Assembly (NCBI GenBank): GCA_014799785.1
Contig: JAAVHI010000084.1
Location: forward strand, 1 to 52,718
DNA length: 52,718 nt
Source of the DNA: Ruminococcus sp.
GTDB taxonomy: Bacteria > Bacillota > Clostridia > Oscillospirales > Ruminococcaceae
Direction of reading: 5' to 3'
Position numbers and translations under genes: made by a program. The notes under the pieces are model-generated. The model was not told where the DNA came from and searched no databases. It saw only the letters and a list, made by a program, of their open reading frames with translations. Shown piece by piece: positions 16,130 to 24,212 of this stretch. Within the stretch, counting starts at the first letter, position 1; each line of letters opens with the position of its first letter.

Positions 16130-17743
16130 TCACAGAAGCGACTCCAGATACCCCGTCACAAAAACCGCCGCCGAGTTGCAGTATATCGCCGATTCGTTGG
16201 TGGAAAAGCTGTACAGGATATCGTAGTAACATTTTGCGGGCGGAGTATCCGCAGGGATATTCCACTGAGTAAAGTTGTCATCCGCTTCCTTGTTCGGGCC
16301 GCACACAAGCAATCCTGGAACGGGCTCGTCAAGGTCAGCCGCCTCCGAGGGACGGTGGTGGGGGTGCATGACCGACCTGCTTCCGAAGCCCGTAACATAG
16401 CATATATCCATAGGATTTTTTCCCAGAATATAGTCGAGCTGTTCGTAGACGGTCTGTATGTATTCGTCGCACTTAAAAATTTTATGAGCCAGAATAAGCA
16501 CAATACTGTCCGTCATAGAGTACATATTGCTGCCGCGGACGTAGTCCTCCTCAGACTTTGCCGTACCGTAGCCGCTTTTGCGGCTGAGGCTGTACAGATT
16601 ATCTGCACGCACTCTCAGCTGAAGCTTCATGGACTGCTCCACAAACTCGTTTTTCGGCTGACTTCCGAAAAGGTAGGCAAGCGCGCCGAAGCCGCCGTTT
16701 TCGCGGTTTACGAAGCCTGTAACGCTTACGTGACCGTAAAGACCGAGTATCCTGTCATGGAAAGCCTTGTCCCCCGTTGTCTCGTACAGCTCGCATACCG
16801 CCCAGAGCATCTCGTCGTCCGGGTCATCATCGTCGAAATCGCCCGCCGCGTTTACCGCAATTGTGGGCGGATTTTCAAAGGGTTCGTAGTGAGGGTTGTT
16901 CATAAGCCATATCCATGCGTTAAAGGAAGCCTCGTTCAGCCTGTCGGAGAAGCCCTCGTCAAATGGACGGAATATCCTTGAAGCAAGGGACGTCACTGCA
17001 CAGAAGCAGGTCGCCGCCTGATGGGATTTCGGAAAAACGAACCGCTCCGTCATGTCGTCCTCGGGCTTGATTATCGGAACAGGCTTTATGGACGATACCT
17101 TGTGATAAACGCCGCCGTCCCGCGCCTGCATTTTAAGCAGCCATTCAAGACCCACTCGGCATTCGTTCAGAATATCGGGTATGCCGTTTCCCGATTCGGG
17201 AATGTCCGAGCTGTCCCCAAAGCTTTCGGGGAACAGCTTGTATGCGTACAGAAGATGCCCCAGCGTAACGCAGGTACAAACGGTGAACTTTCCGTATCCG
17301 CCCGAATCGTGCCAGCCGCCGCTTACGTCCAGATGCTTTGCTGACGAACCGAACAGCGGGACAGGCTCGGAATGGCATTGACCGTGAGCATATACGCCCG
17401 CCCAGCGTCTGTCAAGTGAAGCGCACCTGTTGTAGTACAGCCCCTTCAGCAGAGCCCTTTTCAGTTTGCCGTAAGGCTTTTCGGATATGGAAAAAACAGG
17501 AGAACGCCGTCTGCCCGCACGGATATAGTAGCTTCCGCAGCGGTCGAAAGAGGAAAAGTCCAGTACCGAAACGGTATCGGAGGAAGCCTTGTCGGAGACG
17601 GGATCGGAAGCGGCAGCTTCAAAAACGGTCTTTCCCGTTAAAGCGTCCACAACGCCGAACTCGTCGGTATAACCCACAAATGCAGCGGTTTTGCGCATAT
17701 TGCGGCAGTATCCGAGCTGATTCAGAACAATTTTTTTGTTCAT
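16130..17743 (-). CDS. Glycoside hydrolase family 9 enzyme, intracellular type
   Basis: The 537-residue protein has an N-terminal Ig-like domain (about residues 1-88, beginning VLNQLGY, typical of CelD_N) and a GH9 (alpha/alpha)6 barrel. GH9 signatures are visible: MHPHHRPSEA and the general-acid region TNESAIYCN near residue 516. There is no signal peptide, so it probably acts in the cytoplasm on imported beta-glucan oligosaccharides. Oddity: the motif normally written DAGD reads D146-S-G-G149, so the aspartate usually taken as catalytic base is Gly while the first aspartate is kept. Start ATG 17743 follows AAAGGGGGT. It shares a promoter with the SGNH esterase downstream. Confidence 0.88.
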   Translation of the reverse strand: MNKKIVLNQLGYCRNMRKTAAFVGYTDEFGVVDALTGKTVFEAAASDPVSDKASSDTVSVLDFSSFDRCGSYYIRAGRRRSPVFSISEKPYGKLKRALLKGLYYNRCASLDRRWAGVYAHGQCHSEPVPLFGSSAKHLDVSGGWHDSGGYGKFTVCTCVTLGHLLYAYKLFPESFGDSSDIPESGNGIPDILNECRVGLEWLLKMQARDGGVYHKVSSIKPVPIIKPEDDMTERFVFPKSHQAATCFCAVTSLASRIFRPFDEGFSDRLNEASFNAWIWLMNNPHYEPFENPPTIAVNAAGDFDDDDPDDEMLWAVCELYETTGDKAFHDRILGLYGHVSVTGFVNRENGGFGALAYLFGSQPKNEFVEQSMKLQLRVRADNLYSLSRKSGYGTAKSEEDYVRGSNMYSMTDSIVLILAHKIFKCDEYIQTVYEQLDYILGKNPMDICYVTGFGSRSVMHPHHRPSEAADLDEPVPGLLVCGPNKEADDNFTQWNIPADTPPAKCYYDILYSFSTNESAIYCNSAAVFVTGYLESLL

Positions 17744-17834
17744 AGGCTGACCCCCTTTCCGCGTGTCCGACCGTAAACCGTAAGCCGCAGGAGCTTATCC
17801 GCAGCAGCGGCACGGCATAGTTTTCCTTATATTA

Positions 17835-17863
17835 ATTATACACTATTCTATGCATAAAAGTAA
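17835..17863 (-). promoter_or_regulatory. Promoter of the GH9-SGNH operon
   Basis: On the minus strand TTACTT (17863-17858), a 17 bp spacer and TATAAT (17840-17835). The leader is about 85 nt. Confidence 0.65.
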
Positions 17864-17981
17864 TAAGCTTTTTCATAAGTTTTTTTACCTATTTGTTAAA
17901 TTGCTCTACTCAAAGAAAAAATGTTATAAATTTTTATGCAAAATCAACAATAATAGCAATCCAAAATATCTAAACTGTTAG

Positions 17982-18010
17982 TTGACATTTTTGACTGATT
18001 TTGTTATAAT
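17982..18010 (+). promoter_or_regulatory. Consensus promoter of the first solute-binding protein gene
   Basis: TTGACA at 17982-17987, a 17 bp spacer, TATAAT at 18005-18010. Together with the divergent GH9 promoter this accounts for the 328 bp gap between the two genes. The rest of the gap is AT-rich with no further gene visible. Confidence 0.85.
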
Positions 18011-18071
18011 AATATTGCAAATATGTTGGCTCAAACAAAGAATCAGCAAAAATAAAATAGGAGGTTATTTA

Positions 18072-19568
18072 ATGAAAAACACTAAGAAGATCCTTGCGGG
18101 AATAATGGCTCTCGCAATGACAGCAGGACTTGCTGCCTGCGGCGGCGGAGACGATCAGGGCACAAGCGGCGGAAACGGCGGCGGAGGCGGCGGAGAAGCC
18201 GAAAACACCACCACACAGGAAACCGTTACGACCACAGCCGCTACAGTTCCAATCAACGAAGAGGGACTTAAGGACGACGAAGAATCCGTCCTCGAAAACG
18301 CAATGACTCAGCTTCAGGACGTGGAGCTTGAAAATAAAGAGATCAAGTGGCTTGCCCACTATGATATCAACCCCAGCGGAAACGGCGCGTCCAAATCCGT
18401 TGCGCTGGAAATGTTTGAACGCAAATACGGCGGCTCTGTAAAGTTCTACCAGACAACATGGGAGAACCGCTACAACGACCTTTCTACATATGTTCTCGGC
18501 GGCGAGGGTATCGACTTCTTCCCCGGCGACGACGTTTACAACTACCCCAAGGGCATCATCAGCGGAATGTTCCAGCCTGTTGACGACTACATTGACATGA
18601 ACTCCGCTATCTGGCAGAACACCAAAACCGCTATGGAAACATTCAACTTCGGCGGCAAGCACTTCCAGTTCGTAACAACCGTTGAGACCGAGGAGATCGT
18701 TCTCTACAATAAGGCAACTATCGAAGCAAACGGCTTTGACGATCCTTGGGAGATGTACAAGGCCGGCGAATGGAACTGGGACAGCTTCAAGTCCATGCTC
18801 CAGGACTTCGTTGACGAAGAGAACGACCAGTGGGGTCTGGACGGCTACTGGGCTGAAAACTCCCTGCTCTGCTCCGGCGGCGTTCCTACCGTAAGCACTA
18901 AGGACGGTCAGCTTGTCTGCAATCTCAACGACCCCGGCATGGAAAAGGAAATGAACTTCCAGTACGACCTGTACACCAGCGGACTTATCTTCCCCAGAGA
19001 ACAGTTCTCGTGGTCTGAGCAGCCTCAGATGATGGGCGAGGGCAGACAGCTCTTCTACATCGTAGGACCATACTCTGTAAGATCCGACCCTGCTACATGG
19101 ACGACCAAGATCGAACCCGAAAACCTCGGAATCGCTCCCGTACCGTCTCCCGCAGGCTCCGACCCGTATCAGACCGCTAAGATAATCGGCTTTGCTCTCT
19201 GTAAGGGCGCAGCTAACCCGCAGGGCGTTGCTCTGTTCTCCGAGTGCAACATCGTCGGCGCATACGACGAGGGCGCGATCGCAATCTCCGACAGAAAGGC
19301 TCTCGACGACTATCAGTGGTCTCAGGAGATCCTCGATAACCTCAAGGAGATAAACAAGCTTGCAGAACAGTACCCCGTATACGACCTTGCATCGGGCTGC
19401 TCCACCGATATCGCTTCCTACACAACACAGGGCGGCGACAACGTTGGTACAAGAGCTGCAATGCACGGCACAGACTGGGCTACAACAAGAGAATCCATTG
19501 CGGATACTATCATTATGCTTGTAGGCGAAGTAAACGACGAGCTTCAGGCAAAGGTTGCGGAACTTTAA
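18072..19568 (+). CDS. Extracellular solute-binding lipoprotein (ABC transporter, family 1), copy 1
   Basis: The 498-residue product is a sugar-type ABC substrate-binding lipoprotein. The signal peptide ends AGLAAC (Cys23), and a Gly/Thr-rich linker precedes the binding domain. Segments such as KYGGSVKFYQTTWENRYNDL and GGEGIDFFPG match its paralogue at 22636-24078 closely, including an identical signal-peptide length. No permease or ATPase gene is adjacent, so it must work with transport proteins encoded elsewhere or act as a sensor. Start ATG 18072 follows GGAGG; upstream frame covers the promoter. It is strongly expressed if the consensus promoter is a guide. The divergent GH9 neighbour suggests an oligosaccharide ligand. 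Confidence 0.88.
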   Translation: MKNTKKILAGIMALAMTAGLAACGGGDDQGTSGGNGGGGGGEAENTTTQETVTTTAATVPINEEGLKDDEESVLENAMTQLQDVELENKEIKWLAHYDINPSGNGASKSVALEMFERKYGGSVKFYQTTWENRYNDLSTYVLGGEGIDFFPGDDVYNYPKGIISGMFQPVDDYIDMNSAIWQNTKTAMETFNFGGKHFQFVTTVETEEIVLYNKATIEANGFDDPWEMYKAGEWNWDSFKSMLQDFVDEENDQWGLDGYWAENSLLCSGGVPTVSTKDGQLVCNLNDPGMEKEMNFQYDLYTSGLIFPREQFSWSEQPQMMGEGRQLFYIVGPYSVRSDPATWTTKIEPENLGIAPVPSPAGSDPYQTAKIIGFALCKGAANPQGVALFSECNIVGAYDEGAIAISDRKALDDYQWSQEILDNLKEINKLAEQYPVYDLASGCSTDIASYTTQGGDNVGTRAAMHGTDWATTRESIADTIIMLVGEVNDELQAKVAEL

Positions 19569-19583
19569 TCTAATAAAAGCCAA

Positions 19584-19613
19584 TGGCGGCTGTCGGAAAT
19601 ATCCGGCAGCCGC
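19584..19613. terminator. Terminator between the solute-binding gene and ytaF
   Basis: GCGGCTGTCGG AAATAT CCGGCAGCCGC forms a strong stem between two converging genes. Only a short T-rich stretch follows on the plus strand. Confidence 0.65.
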
Positions 19614-19615
19614 TG

Positions 19616-20206
19616 TTATTTAAGGAAAGCAAGGATTATCAGCGCCGCGCCGCAAAGCCGGCCGAGACTGATCTTCAGAGACGCTATTTTCCGTCCCAGA
19701 CGCCAGCCGACGGAAATTGAAAGAAGTCCCGCCGCAAAGGAAACGACCGCAAGCATGGGAACGTTCAGATCGTTCAGACCCGCGCTCACTCCCGTGATAA
19801 GGGAGTCCGCGGACAGCGCTGCGGCAAGAGCCACAGCCTCGCGGGGAGAAATGCTCTTGGAGTTGTCGGCATCCGCGGCCGCTCCGTCGAAAAACAGCAC
19901 GGCAGGATTAGGGGACTTCCCGCCGCTTTTCAGACGCTCCGCAAAGCGTTTGAAGTATCCCTGAAACAGGTTGAACAGTCCCAGCAGTATCAGCAGCGTG
20001 AACGATACAGCCTCGCAGACCCTTTCGGGAACGAACCGTCCTATAAGATCGGCAAACGCCGCCGAGCAGGACAGGAACAGCGCTCCCGTAAAGCTGATTA
20101 TCACCGAGGACTGAGCGGGTATCCTTATTCCCGCCGCTCCTATGCCCACAGCGGCAGCAAATCCGTCAGTGCAGACAGCCGCCGTCAGAAGAAGAATTTT
20201 AAGCAT
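19616..20206 (-). CDS. ytaF: YtaF/MntP-like sporulation membrane protein
   Basis: The 196-residue polytopic protein (about six membrane segments) has internal pseudo-repeat architecture. The motif DGFAAAVGIGAAGI in the first half is echoed by ADSLITGVSAGLN in the second, each with the acidic membrane residue typical of MntP/YtaF cation-efflux-like proteins. YtaF is known as a sporulation membrane protein in Bacillus and belongs to the MntP superfamily; manganese or another divalent ion is the expected cargo, but this is inferred. The central loop is acidic (GAAADADNSKS). The ATG at 20206 is preferred over a TTG six bases upstream. Confidence 0.8.
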   Translation of the reverse strand: MLKILLLTAAVCTDGFAAAVGIGAAGIRIPAQSSVIISFTGALFLSCSAAFADLIGRFVPERVCEAVSFTLLILLGLFNLFQGYFKRFAERLKSGGKSPNPAVLFFDGAAADADNSKSISPREAVALAAALSADSLITGVSAGLNDLNVPMLAVVSFAAGLLSISVGWRLGRKIASLKISLGRLCGAALIILAFLK

Positions 20207-20267
20207 TGTCAACCACTTTCTCTAAGTATTCTCTTTGACATTTTATGAAAAAAGTGAAAAAATGTGA

Positions 20268-20302
20268 TTGACTTAAAGGCCGATTTGTGGTATCCTTATA
20301 AT
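20268..20302 (+). promoter_or_regulatory. Possible promoter upstream of a small basic ORF
   Basis: TTGACT at 20268-20273 is followed after 17 bp by TATCCT (20291-20296). A better TATAAT sits at 20297-20302 but at 23 bp spacing. Either could start transcription just before 20323. Confidence 0.4.
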
Positions 20303-20322
20303 GTGCTTTTAAGGACAGCGTT

Positions 20323-20433
20323 ATGAAAATATTGCGCGCGTTTCTGCCGCGCCGCGCAGCCCAAAAAGCCGCTGTCTTGTTTGGACGGTCTTGTACTGAT
20401 TTGCGGTCAAAAGGCGTACATAAAATCAAGTAA
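20323..20433 (+). CDS. Possible small basic protein of 36 residues
   Basis: An ATG with AAGGA 7 nt upstream opens a 36-codon frame starting MKILRAFLPRRAAQKAAVLF and ending HKIK. The product is rich in Arg and Lys and amphipathic at the N-terminus. A promoter-like sequence lies just upstream. I know no family. It could be a small membrane-active or RNA-binding peptide, or simply a leader of the birA transcript. The remaining 150 nt up to birA hold a weak promoter only. Confidence 0.35.
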   Translation: MKILRAFLPRRAAQKAAVLFGRSCTDLRSKGVHKIK

Positions 20434-20437
20434 AAAT

Positions 20438-20465
20438 TTGCAAATATGAATTATGCATATATCAT
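20438..20465 (+). promoter_or_regulatory. Possible birA promoter
   Basis: TTGCAA at 20438-20443, a 16 bp spacer and TATCAT at 20460-20465 lie about 115 nt upstream of birA. No biotin-operator-like palindrome was seen. Confidence 0.4.
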
Positions 20466-20582
20466 TTTTACACAGATTTTTTGTCCGTACTTTTATCACG
20501 GATCAGGATAAACAGACTGGAGTAATTGTGTCGAATTGCCCTTCAGATTAAATAATTTGTTTCAAAACGGAGGTGCGTTTTT

Positions 20583-21563
20583 ATGCCGTTAAAGGATAAG
20601 GTATTGACCGTCCTGGAAGAAAATAAGGGGAAAAGCGTGTCGGGCAGCGAAATCGCCCGCAGTGTAGGTATGACGAGAAGCGCAGTTTGGAAAGCAGTGA
20701 AAACACTCAGAGAGGAGGGGTATTCCATCTGCGCGGTGACAAACAGAGGCTATTGTCTTTCGGAGGAAAGCGATTTTTTAAGCGAACAGTCTATCGTTCC
20801 CAATCTGAGAACGCAGGCTTTGGGCAGAAAGATCGACGTGTTTAAAACAATTGACTCAACAAACAACTTTGCAAAAAGCCTCGCCCAGCTGGGCGCGGTA
20901 CACGGTACAACAGTAGTGTCGGAGGTCCAGACCCAGGGCAAGGGACGCATGGGCAGAGACTTCTATTCGCCGATGGGCATGGGGGTCTATATGAGCGTTA
21001 TTCTCAGACCAAAGCTTTCGGTGGAGCATTCGCTGCTGATAACGTCCTGCGCGGCGGTGGCTGTAGCGGAGGCGGTCGAAAAGGTGGCGGGAATAGACTG
21101 TAAGATCAAATGGGTCAACGATATCTACGCAAGCGGCAAAAAGCTCTGCGGGATACTGACGGAGGCTTCCGTGGACGTGGAGCAGGGCGGTCTGGAGTAT
21201 GCGATAGTGGGAATGGGAATAAACGTGCAGAACGTTACGTTCCCGAAAAATCTTGCGGATATCGCAACGTCGGTACGTATGGAGGCCGACAAGCCTGTGT
21301 CAAGAAGCGTCCTTGCCGCGGAAATACTGAACTGCCTTGAGGAACGCCTTGAAACCATAAAGGACAAAAGCTTCCTCGACGAGTACCGCAGACGCTCAAA
21401 CGTTATAGGAAACCGCATAGAGGTCACTCACAACGACATTTCCGAGGAAATGGACTGCATAGGCATAGACGAGATTGGCAGACTGCTCGTACGCCTTGAC
21501 AGCGGCGAGGAAAAGGCTCTGACGTCGGGAACGATCAGGATAGTCGATCGGAACCGAACGTGA
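20583..21563 (+). CDS. birA: Bifunctional biotin operon repressor / biotin--protein ligase
   Basis: The 326-residue protein attaches biotin to carboxylase carrier domains through biotinyl-AMP and can repress biotin genes. An N-terminal winged helix (GSEIARSVGMTRSAVWKAVKTL, residues 20-41) is followed by the ligase core. That core has GKGRMGRDFYSP (the flexible adenylate-binding loop), KWVNDIY with the catalytic lysine, and IVGMGINV. A C-terminal SH3-like domain follows. Start ATG 20583 follows GGAGGTG. It is a class II (DNA-binding) BirA. No bio genes are near. Confidence 0.95.
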   Translation: MPLKDKVLTVLEENKGKSVSGSEIARSVGMTRSAVWKAVKTLREEGYSICAVTNRGYCLSEESDFLSEQSIVPNLRTQALGRKIDVFKTIDSTNNFAKSLAQLGAVHGTTVVSEVQTQGKGRMGRDFYSPMGMGVYMSVILRPKLSVEHSLLITSCAAVAVAEAVEKVAGIDCKIKWVNDIYASGKKLCGILTEASVDVEQGGLEYAIVGMGINVQNVTFPKNLADIATSVRMEADKPVSRSVLAAEILNCLEERLETIKDKSFLDEYRRRSNVIGNRIEVTHNDISEEMDCIGIDEIGRLLVRLDSGEEKALTSGTIRIVDRNRT

Positions 21564-21585
21564 CAGTCTGCAAAAAATACAGTAA

Positions 21586-21645
21586 AAAACAGAGAACAGC
21601 ACGCGTGCCGAACATCGGCGGCAGACGCGGTCTGTCCTCTGTTTT
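21586..21645. terminator. Probable terminator between birA and the DUF4830 gene
   Basis: AAAACAGAG at 21586-21594 pairs with CTCTGTTTT at 21637-21645, enclosing a smaller GCCGA/TCGGC hairpin, between two converging genes. Confidence 0.5.
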
Positions 21646-21660
21646 GTTTTGCGGCAAAGC

Positions 21661-22149
21661 TCATTCCGCTTCCGCAACCAGATAGGTCTGGACTGCCGCG
21701 GAAACAAGCGGCTCGGTAAAGCCGTCCTCGCCAGCCATGGAAATGTCCCCGCCGATAAGCCTGTCACTGTACAGCATCATAGTCGCCGTAACGTTTTCGG
21801 GGTGATCGGGATAGTTCAGCACCCGATAGGTAATGACCGTCACAGGCTTTCCCTGATACTTTTCAAGATCGAAGCCCTGCTGCTTCTGCAATTCCGCATA
21901 CTTGGCATAAGCCTCGTCCGTCACCGACGGGACAGTTATCTCCTCCTTGGACACGGGATCGGGATCGACTATCCAGCCCTGAGCGTTGAGAAACTCGATG
22001 CGCTCGGCATTTGCCGCCATTGTGAACCTCTTGTCAGCCTCGGTGTCCTCCTTGGCTTTGGAAAAGAAAAACAGCGCAGCGGCGGCTATGACCGCAAGAA
22101 TAATAAATAAAAATATTTTAATTCCTTTTTTAGATGAACCTTTGCTCAC
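21661..22149 (-). CDS. DUF4830-family membrane-anchored protein
   Basis: The 162-residue protein has a short basic N-terminus, one transmembrane helix (IKIFLFIILAVIAAAALFFF) and an extracytoplasmic domain. The domain matches the DUF4830 pattern RIEFLNAQGWIVDPDP...YRVLNYPDHPENV...DRLIGGDI, common in Oscillospirales and of unknown function. The start is GTG 22149, with AAAGGAG 10 nt upstream. It appears monocistronic. Confidence 0.8.
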   Translation of the reverse strand: MSKGSSKKGIKIFLFIILAVIAAAALFFFSKAKEDTEADKRFTMAANAERIEFLNAQGWIVDPDPVSKEEITVPSVTDEAYAKYAELQKQQGFDLEKYQGKPVTVITYRVLNYPDHPENVTATMMLYSDRLIGGDISMAGEDGFTEPLVSAAVQTYLVAEAE

Positions 22150-22342
22150 GTTAAAACAGCTCCTTTGCAGGTTTTGTTTAATGTTTATGCGGGCAAGTCC
22201 TAAAAAAGTACAGGTTATCTGGAAATATGCTATATCATAGTGTCAGAAAAAAATCTGCGGCATAGACTGGTAATAAGGGAAAGACGGATACGTGTTAAAT
22301 ATGGCTTTCCCGATACTTATCGAATTTCAGAGGAGTAAGACT

Positions 22343-22573
22343 ATGAACACAGCAAAGACGCTGTTTAATATGCGCGAGGGAAGCTCTGCAACCGTCATAA
22401 AGCTGCTCAACGAGGGCGGAATGCGCCGCCGTTTGCAGGATATAGGTCTGATCGAGGGTACGTCCGTACTGTGTCTGCAAAGAAGCCCCGCAGGAGACCC
22501 TATCGCCTATCTGATAAGAGGAGCTGTCATCGCGCTTCGCGAAGAGGACAGCTCAAAGGTCATCGTAGAATAA
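22343..22573 (+). CDS. feoA: FeoA-family ferrous iron transport protein A
   Basis: The 76-residue SH3-like protein has the FeoA pattern GGMRRRLQDIGLIEGTSV followed by GDPIAYLIRGAVIALREED. FeoA normally assists the FeoB membrane iron transporter. Here no feoB is adjacent, so this is a solo FeoA. The start ATG 22343 has AGGAG 7 nt upstream; an upstream frame extension lacks a ribosome site. A strong terminator follows 1 nt after the stop. Confidence 0.88.
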   Translation: MNTAKTLFNMREGSSATVIKLLNEGGMRRRLQDIGLIEGTSVLCLQRSPAGDPIAYLIRGAVIALREEDSSKVIVE

Positions 22574-22574
22574 A

Positions 22575-22614
22575 AAGCCGTCCCGCTGCGGATAACTCCG
22601 AAACGGGACGGCTT
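22575..22614. terminator. Bidirectional terminator after feoA
   Basis: AAGCCGTCCCG / CGGGACGGCTT forms an 11 bp stem between feoA and the converging solute-binding gene. Confidence 0.8.
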
Positions 22615-22635
22615 ATCATTATTTCAAGTGAGCAA

Positions 22636-24078
22636 TCAGCCCATAGCGTCTACCTGTTCGTTGAATTCATTGATGTAAACGTCAACAACGTCCAGAAGCG
22701 ACTCACGTGTAGTAGCCCATTCGTGGCCCTCAAATGCAGCACGGATACCGTATTCGCCGCTGTCAAGGATATCATACAGGTCTGTGGGACAGCCGGAATG
22801 GATATCGTATACAGGGTTCTTGCGGGAAAGCTCGGTAATCGTAGCGTGCATCTCGATCATCTCGTCGCTCCAGCCGTAGTCATTGCGGCGCTTGTTAAGA
22901 GCGATCTCCTGAGTTTCAGGATCGGCGTTTGCAGCAAGGATACATTCCATAAATCTCATAACGCCCTCGGGATTCTGCGCGCCCTTGCAGAGCATATAGG
23001 CTTCAAGTCCCGCAGGTACATAGTATTCCGAAGCATCGGGATCCTTAGGCAGCGGAACGAACATAACGTCCTCCTGATTTCCGAACGTAGCGGACCATAC
23101 CTCGGGAGCGCTTTCGAGAACGTACATACCGCCGATGTAGAACAGCTCTCTGCCCTCTCCGATGAACTCTGGGTGTTCCGTCCAGCTGAACAGGCTCTTG
23201 TCAAGAACAAGACCTGACGTGTTGAGACCGTACATAAAGTTCATAACTCTTTCGAGAGTGGGGTCGTTAAGATTGTGTACAAGCTTTCCGTCCTTAAATT
23301 CAACGGAGGGAACGCCGCCTGTAAGCATAAGAGGCTGCTCGTTGAACCAGCCGTCCAGACCGTACTGATCCTGTGCGGGATCAACATAATCCAAAAGCAT
23401 ACCCTTAAATGTATCCCAGTTCCATTCGCCATTGGCAAAAAGCTCTGCGGGATCGTCAAAGCCCATAGCCTCAACAGTTCCTCTGTTGTAAACTACGACC
23501 TGACCCAGTGTGGACTGAGGACAGATTATATAGTGCTTTCCGTTAACGATAAACTTGTCGTTCAGGTCTTTCCACTCAGCCCAGAGCGGATTGCTCCAGT
23601 CGATATAGCTGTCGTAGGACTCAAACTGACCGCTGGGGATACCCTTGGGGAAAGAGTCCAGATCGCCGCCCGCGATAAAGTCAATGCCGTCGCCGCCGAT
23701 GATCCTTGTGGACAGATCGTTGAAACGGTTTGCCCATGTAGTCTCAATATACTCGATCTCTCCGCCGTACTTAGCCTCGAAAAGCTCAAGCGAAAGAGCC
23801 TTTGTGTTGCCCGCAGTTGTAGGGTGGAACGGATCGTAGAAAGAGAACCATTTGATAGTTTTGTTTTCCAGCTCGCCCGTAAGCTGATCCGCAACATTGC
23901 CGATCTGTTCCTGATCCTCCTGAGAAAGGGTCTCGGTGTTGAGTTCTACCGTAACGGGGGGAGTGGTGGTTATAGCCTCTGTGGTCTCGGCAGGATCTCC
24001 GCCGCCCGAACAGCCTGCAAGAGAGCCTACTAACGATACAGCGGTAAGACCCGCAAGCATCTTCTTGATATTTTTCAT
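22636..24078 (-). CDS. Extracellular solute-binding lipoprotein (family 1), copy 2
   Basis: The 480-residue sugar-type ABC binding lipoprotein is a clear paralogue of the 18072-19568 product. Lipobox SLAGC (Cys23), FEAKYGGEIEYIETTWANRF, GGDGIDFIAGGDLDSFPKG and a conserved C-terminal GHEWATTRESL are shared. It too lacks permease partners. Start ATG 24078 follows AAAGGA. The promoter carries a catabolite-type operator over the -35 box, unlike the promoter of copy 1, so the two paralogues are probably regulated differently. Ligand unknown; plant-glucan oligosaccharides are plausible from the neighbourhood. Confidence 0.88.
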   Translation of the reverse strand: MKNIKKMLAGLTAVSLVGSLAGCSGGGDPAETTEAITTTPPVTVELNTETLSQEDQEQIGNVADQLTGELENKTIKWFSFYDPFHPTTAGNTKALSLELFEAKYGGEIEYIETTWANRFNDLSTRIIGGDGIDFIAGGDLDSFPKGIPSGQFESYDSYIDWSNPLWAEWKDLNDKFIVNGKHYIICPQSTLGQVVVYNRGTVEAMGFDDPAELFANGEWNWDTFKGMLLDYVDPAQDQYGLDGWFNEQPLMLTGGVPSVEFKDGKLVHNLNDPTLERVMNFMYGLNTSGLVLDKSLFSWTEHPEFIGEGRELFYIGGMYVLESAPEVWSATFGNQEDVMFVPLPKDPDASEYYVPAGLEAYMLCKGAQNPEGVMRFMECILAANADPETQEIALNKRRNDYGWSDEMIEMHATITELSRKNPVYDIHSGCPTDLYDILDSGEYGIRAAFEGHEWATTRESLLDVVDVYINEFNEQVDAMG

Positions 24079-24122
24079 AAAAAAACGTCCTTTCGGATAA
24101 AAATGAAATCGTTCACAATAAT

Positions 24123-24152
24123 ATTATACCAAAAAGTGAAACACAGTGTCAA
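24123..24152 (-). promoter_or_regulatory. Promoter of solute-binding protein copy 2
   Basis: On the minus strand TTGACA (24152-24147), an 18 bp spacer and TATAAT (24128-24123). Confidence 0.85.
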
Positions 24153-24160
24153 CGTTTACA
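24147..24160 (-). promoter_or_regulatory. cre-like operator overlapping the -35 box
   Basis: TGTAAACGTTGACA fits the CcpA/LacI-family consensus TGNAANCGNWNNCW at every position, and its last six bases are the -35 hexamer. Binding would block RNA polymerase, as expected for carbon-source repression of a sugar-uptake gene. Confidence 0.65.
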
Positions 24161-24212
24161 TTAACATTTTTATTCTTAGCGTTTTGGCTATTTTGCACAA
24201 TTTGAATTTAGC

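Noticed and set aside
18069..19583. 504-residue open frame antisense to the first solute-binding gene
   Set aside because: The sense strand has the promoter, ribosome site, lipobox and family match; the antisense frame is a by-product of codon bias and has no ribosome site. Other long opposite-strand frames (for example 8520-9845 and 25376-26245) were dropped for the same reason.
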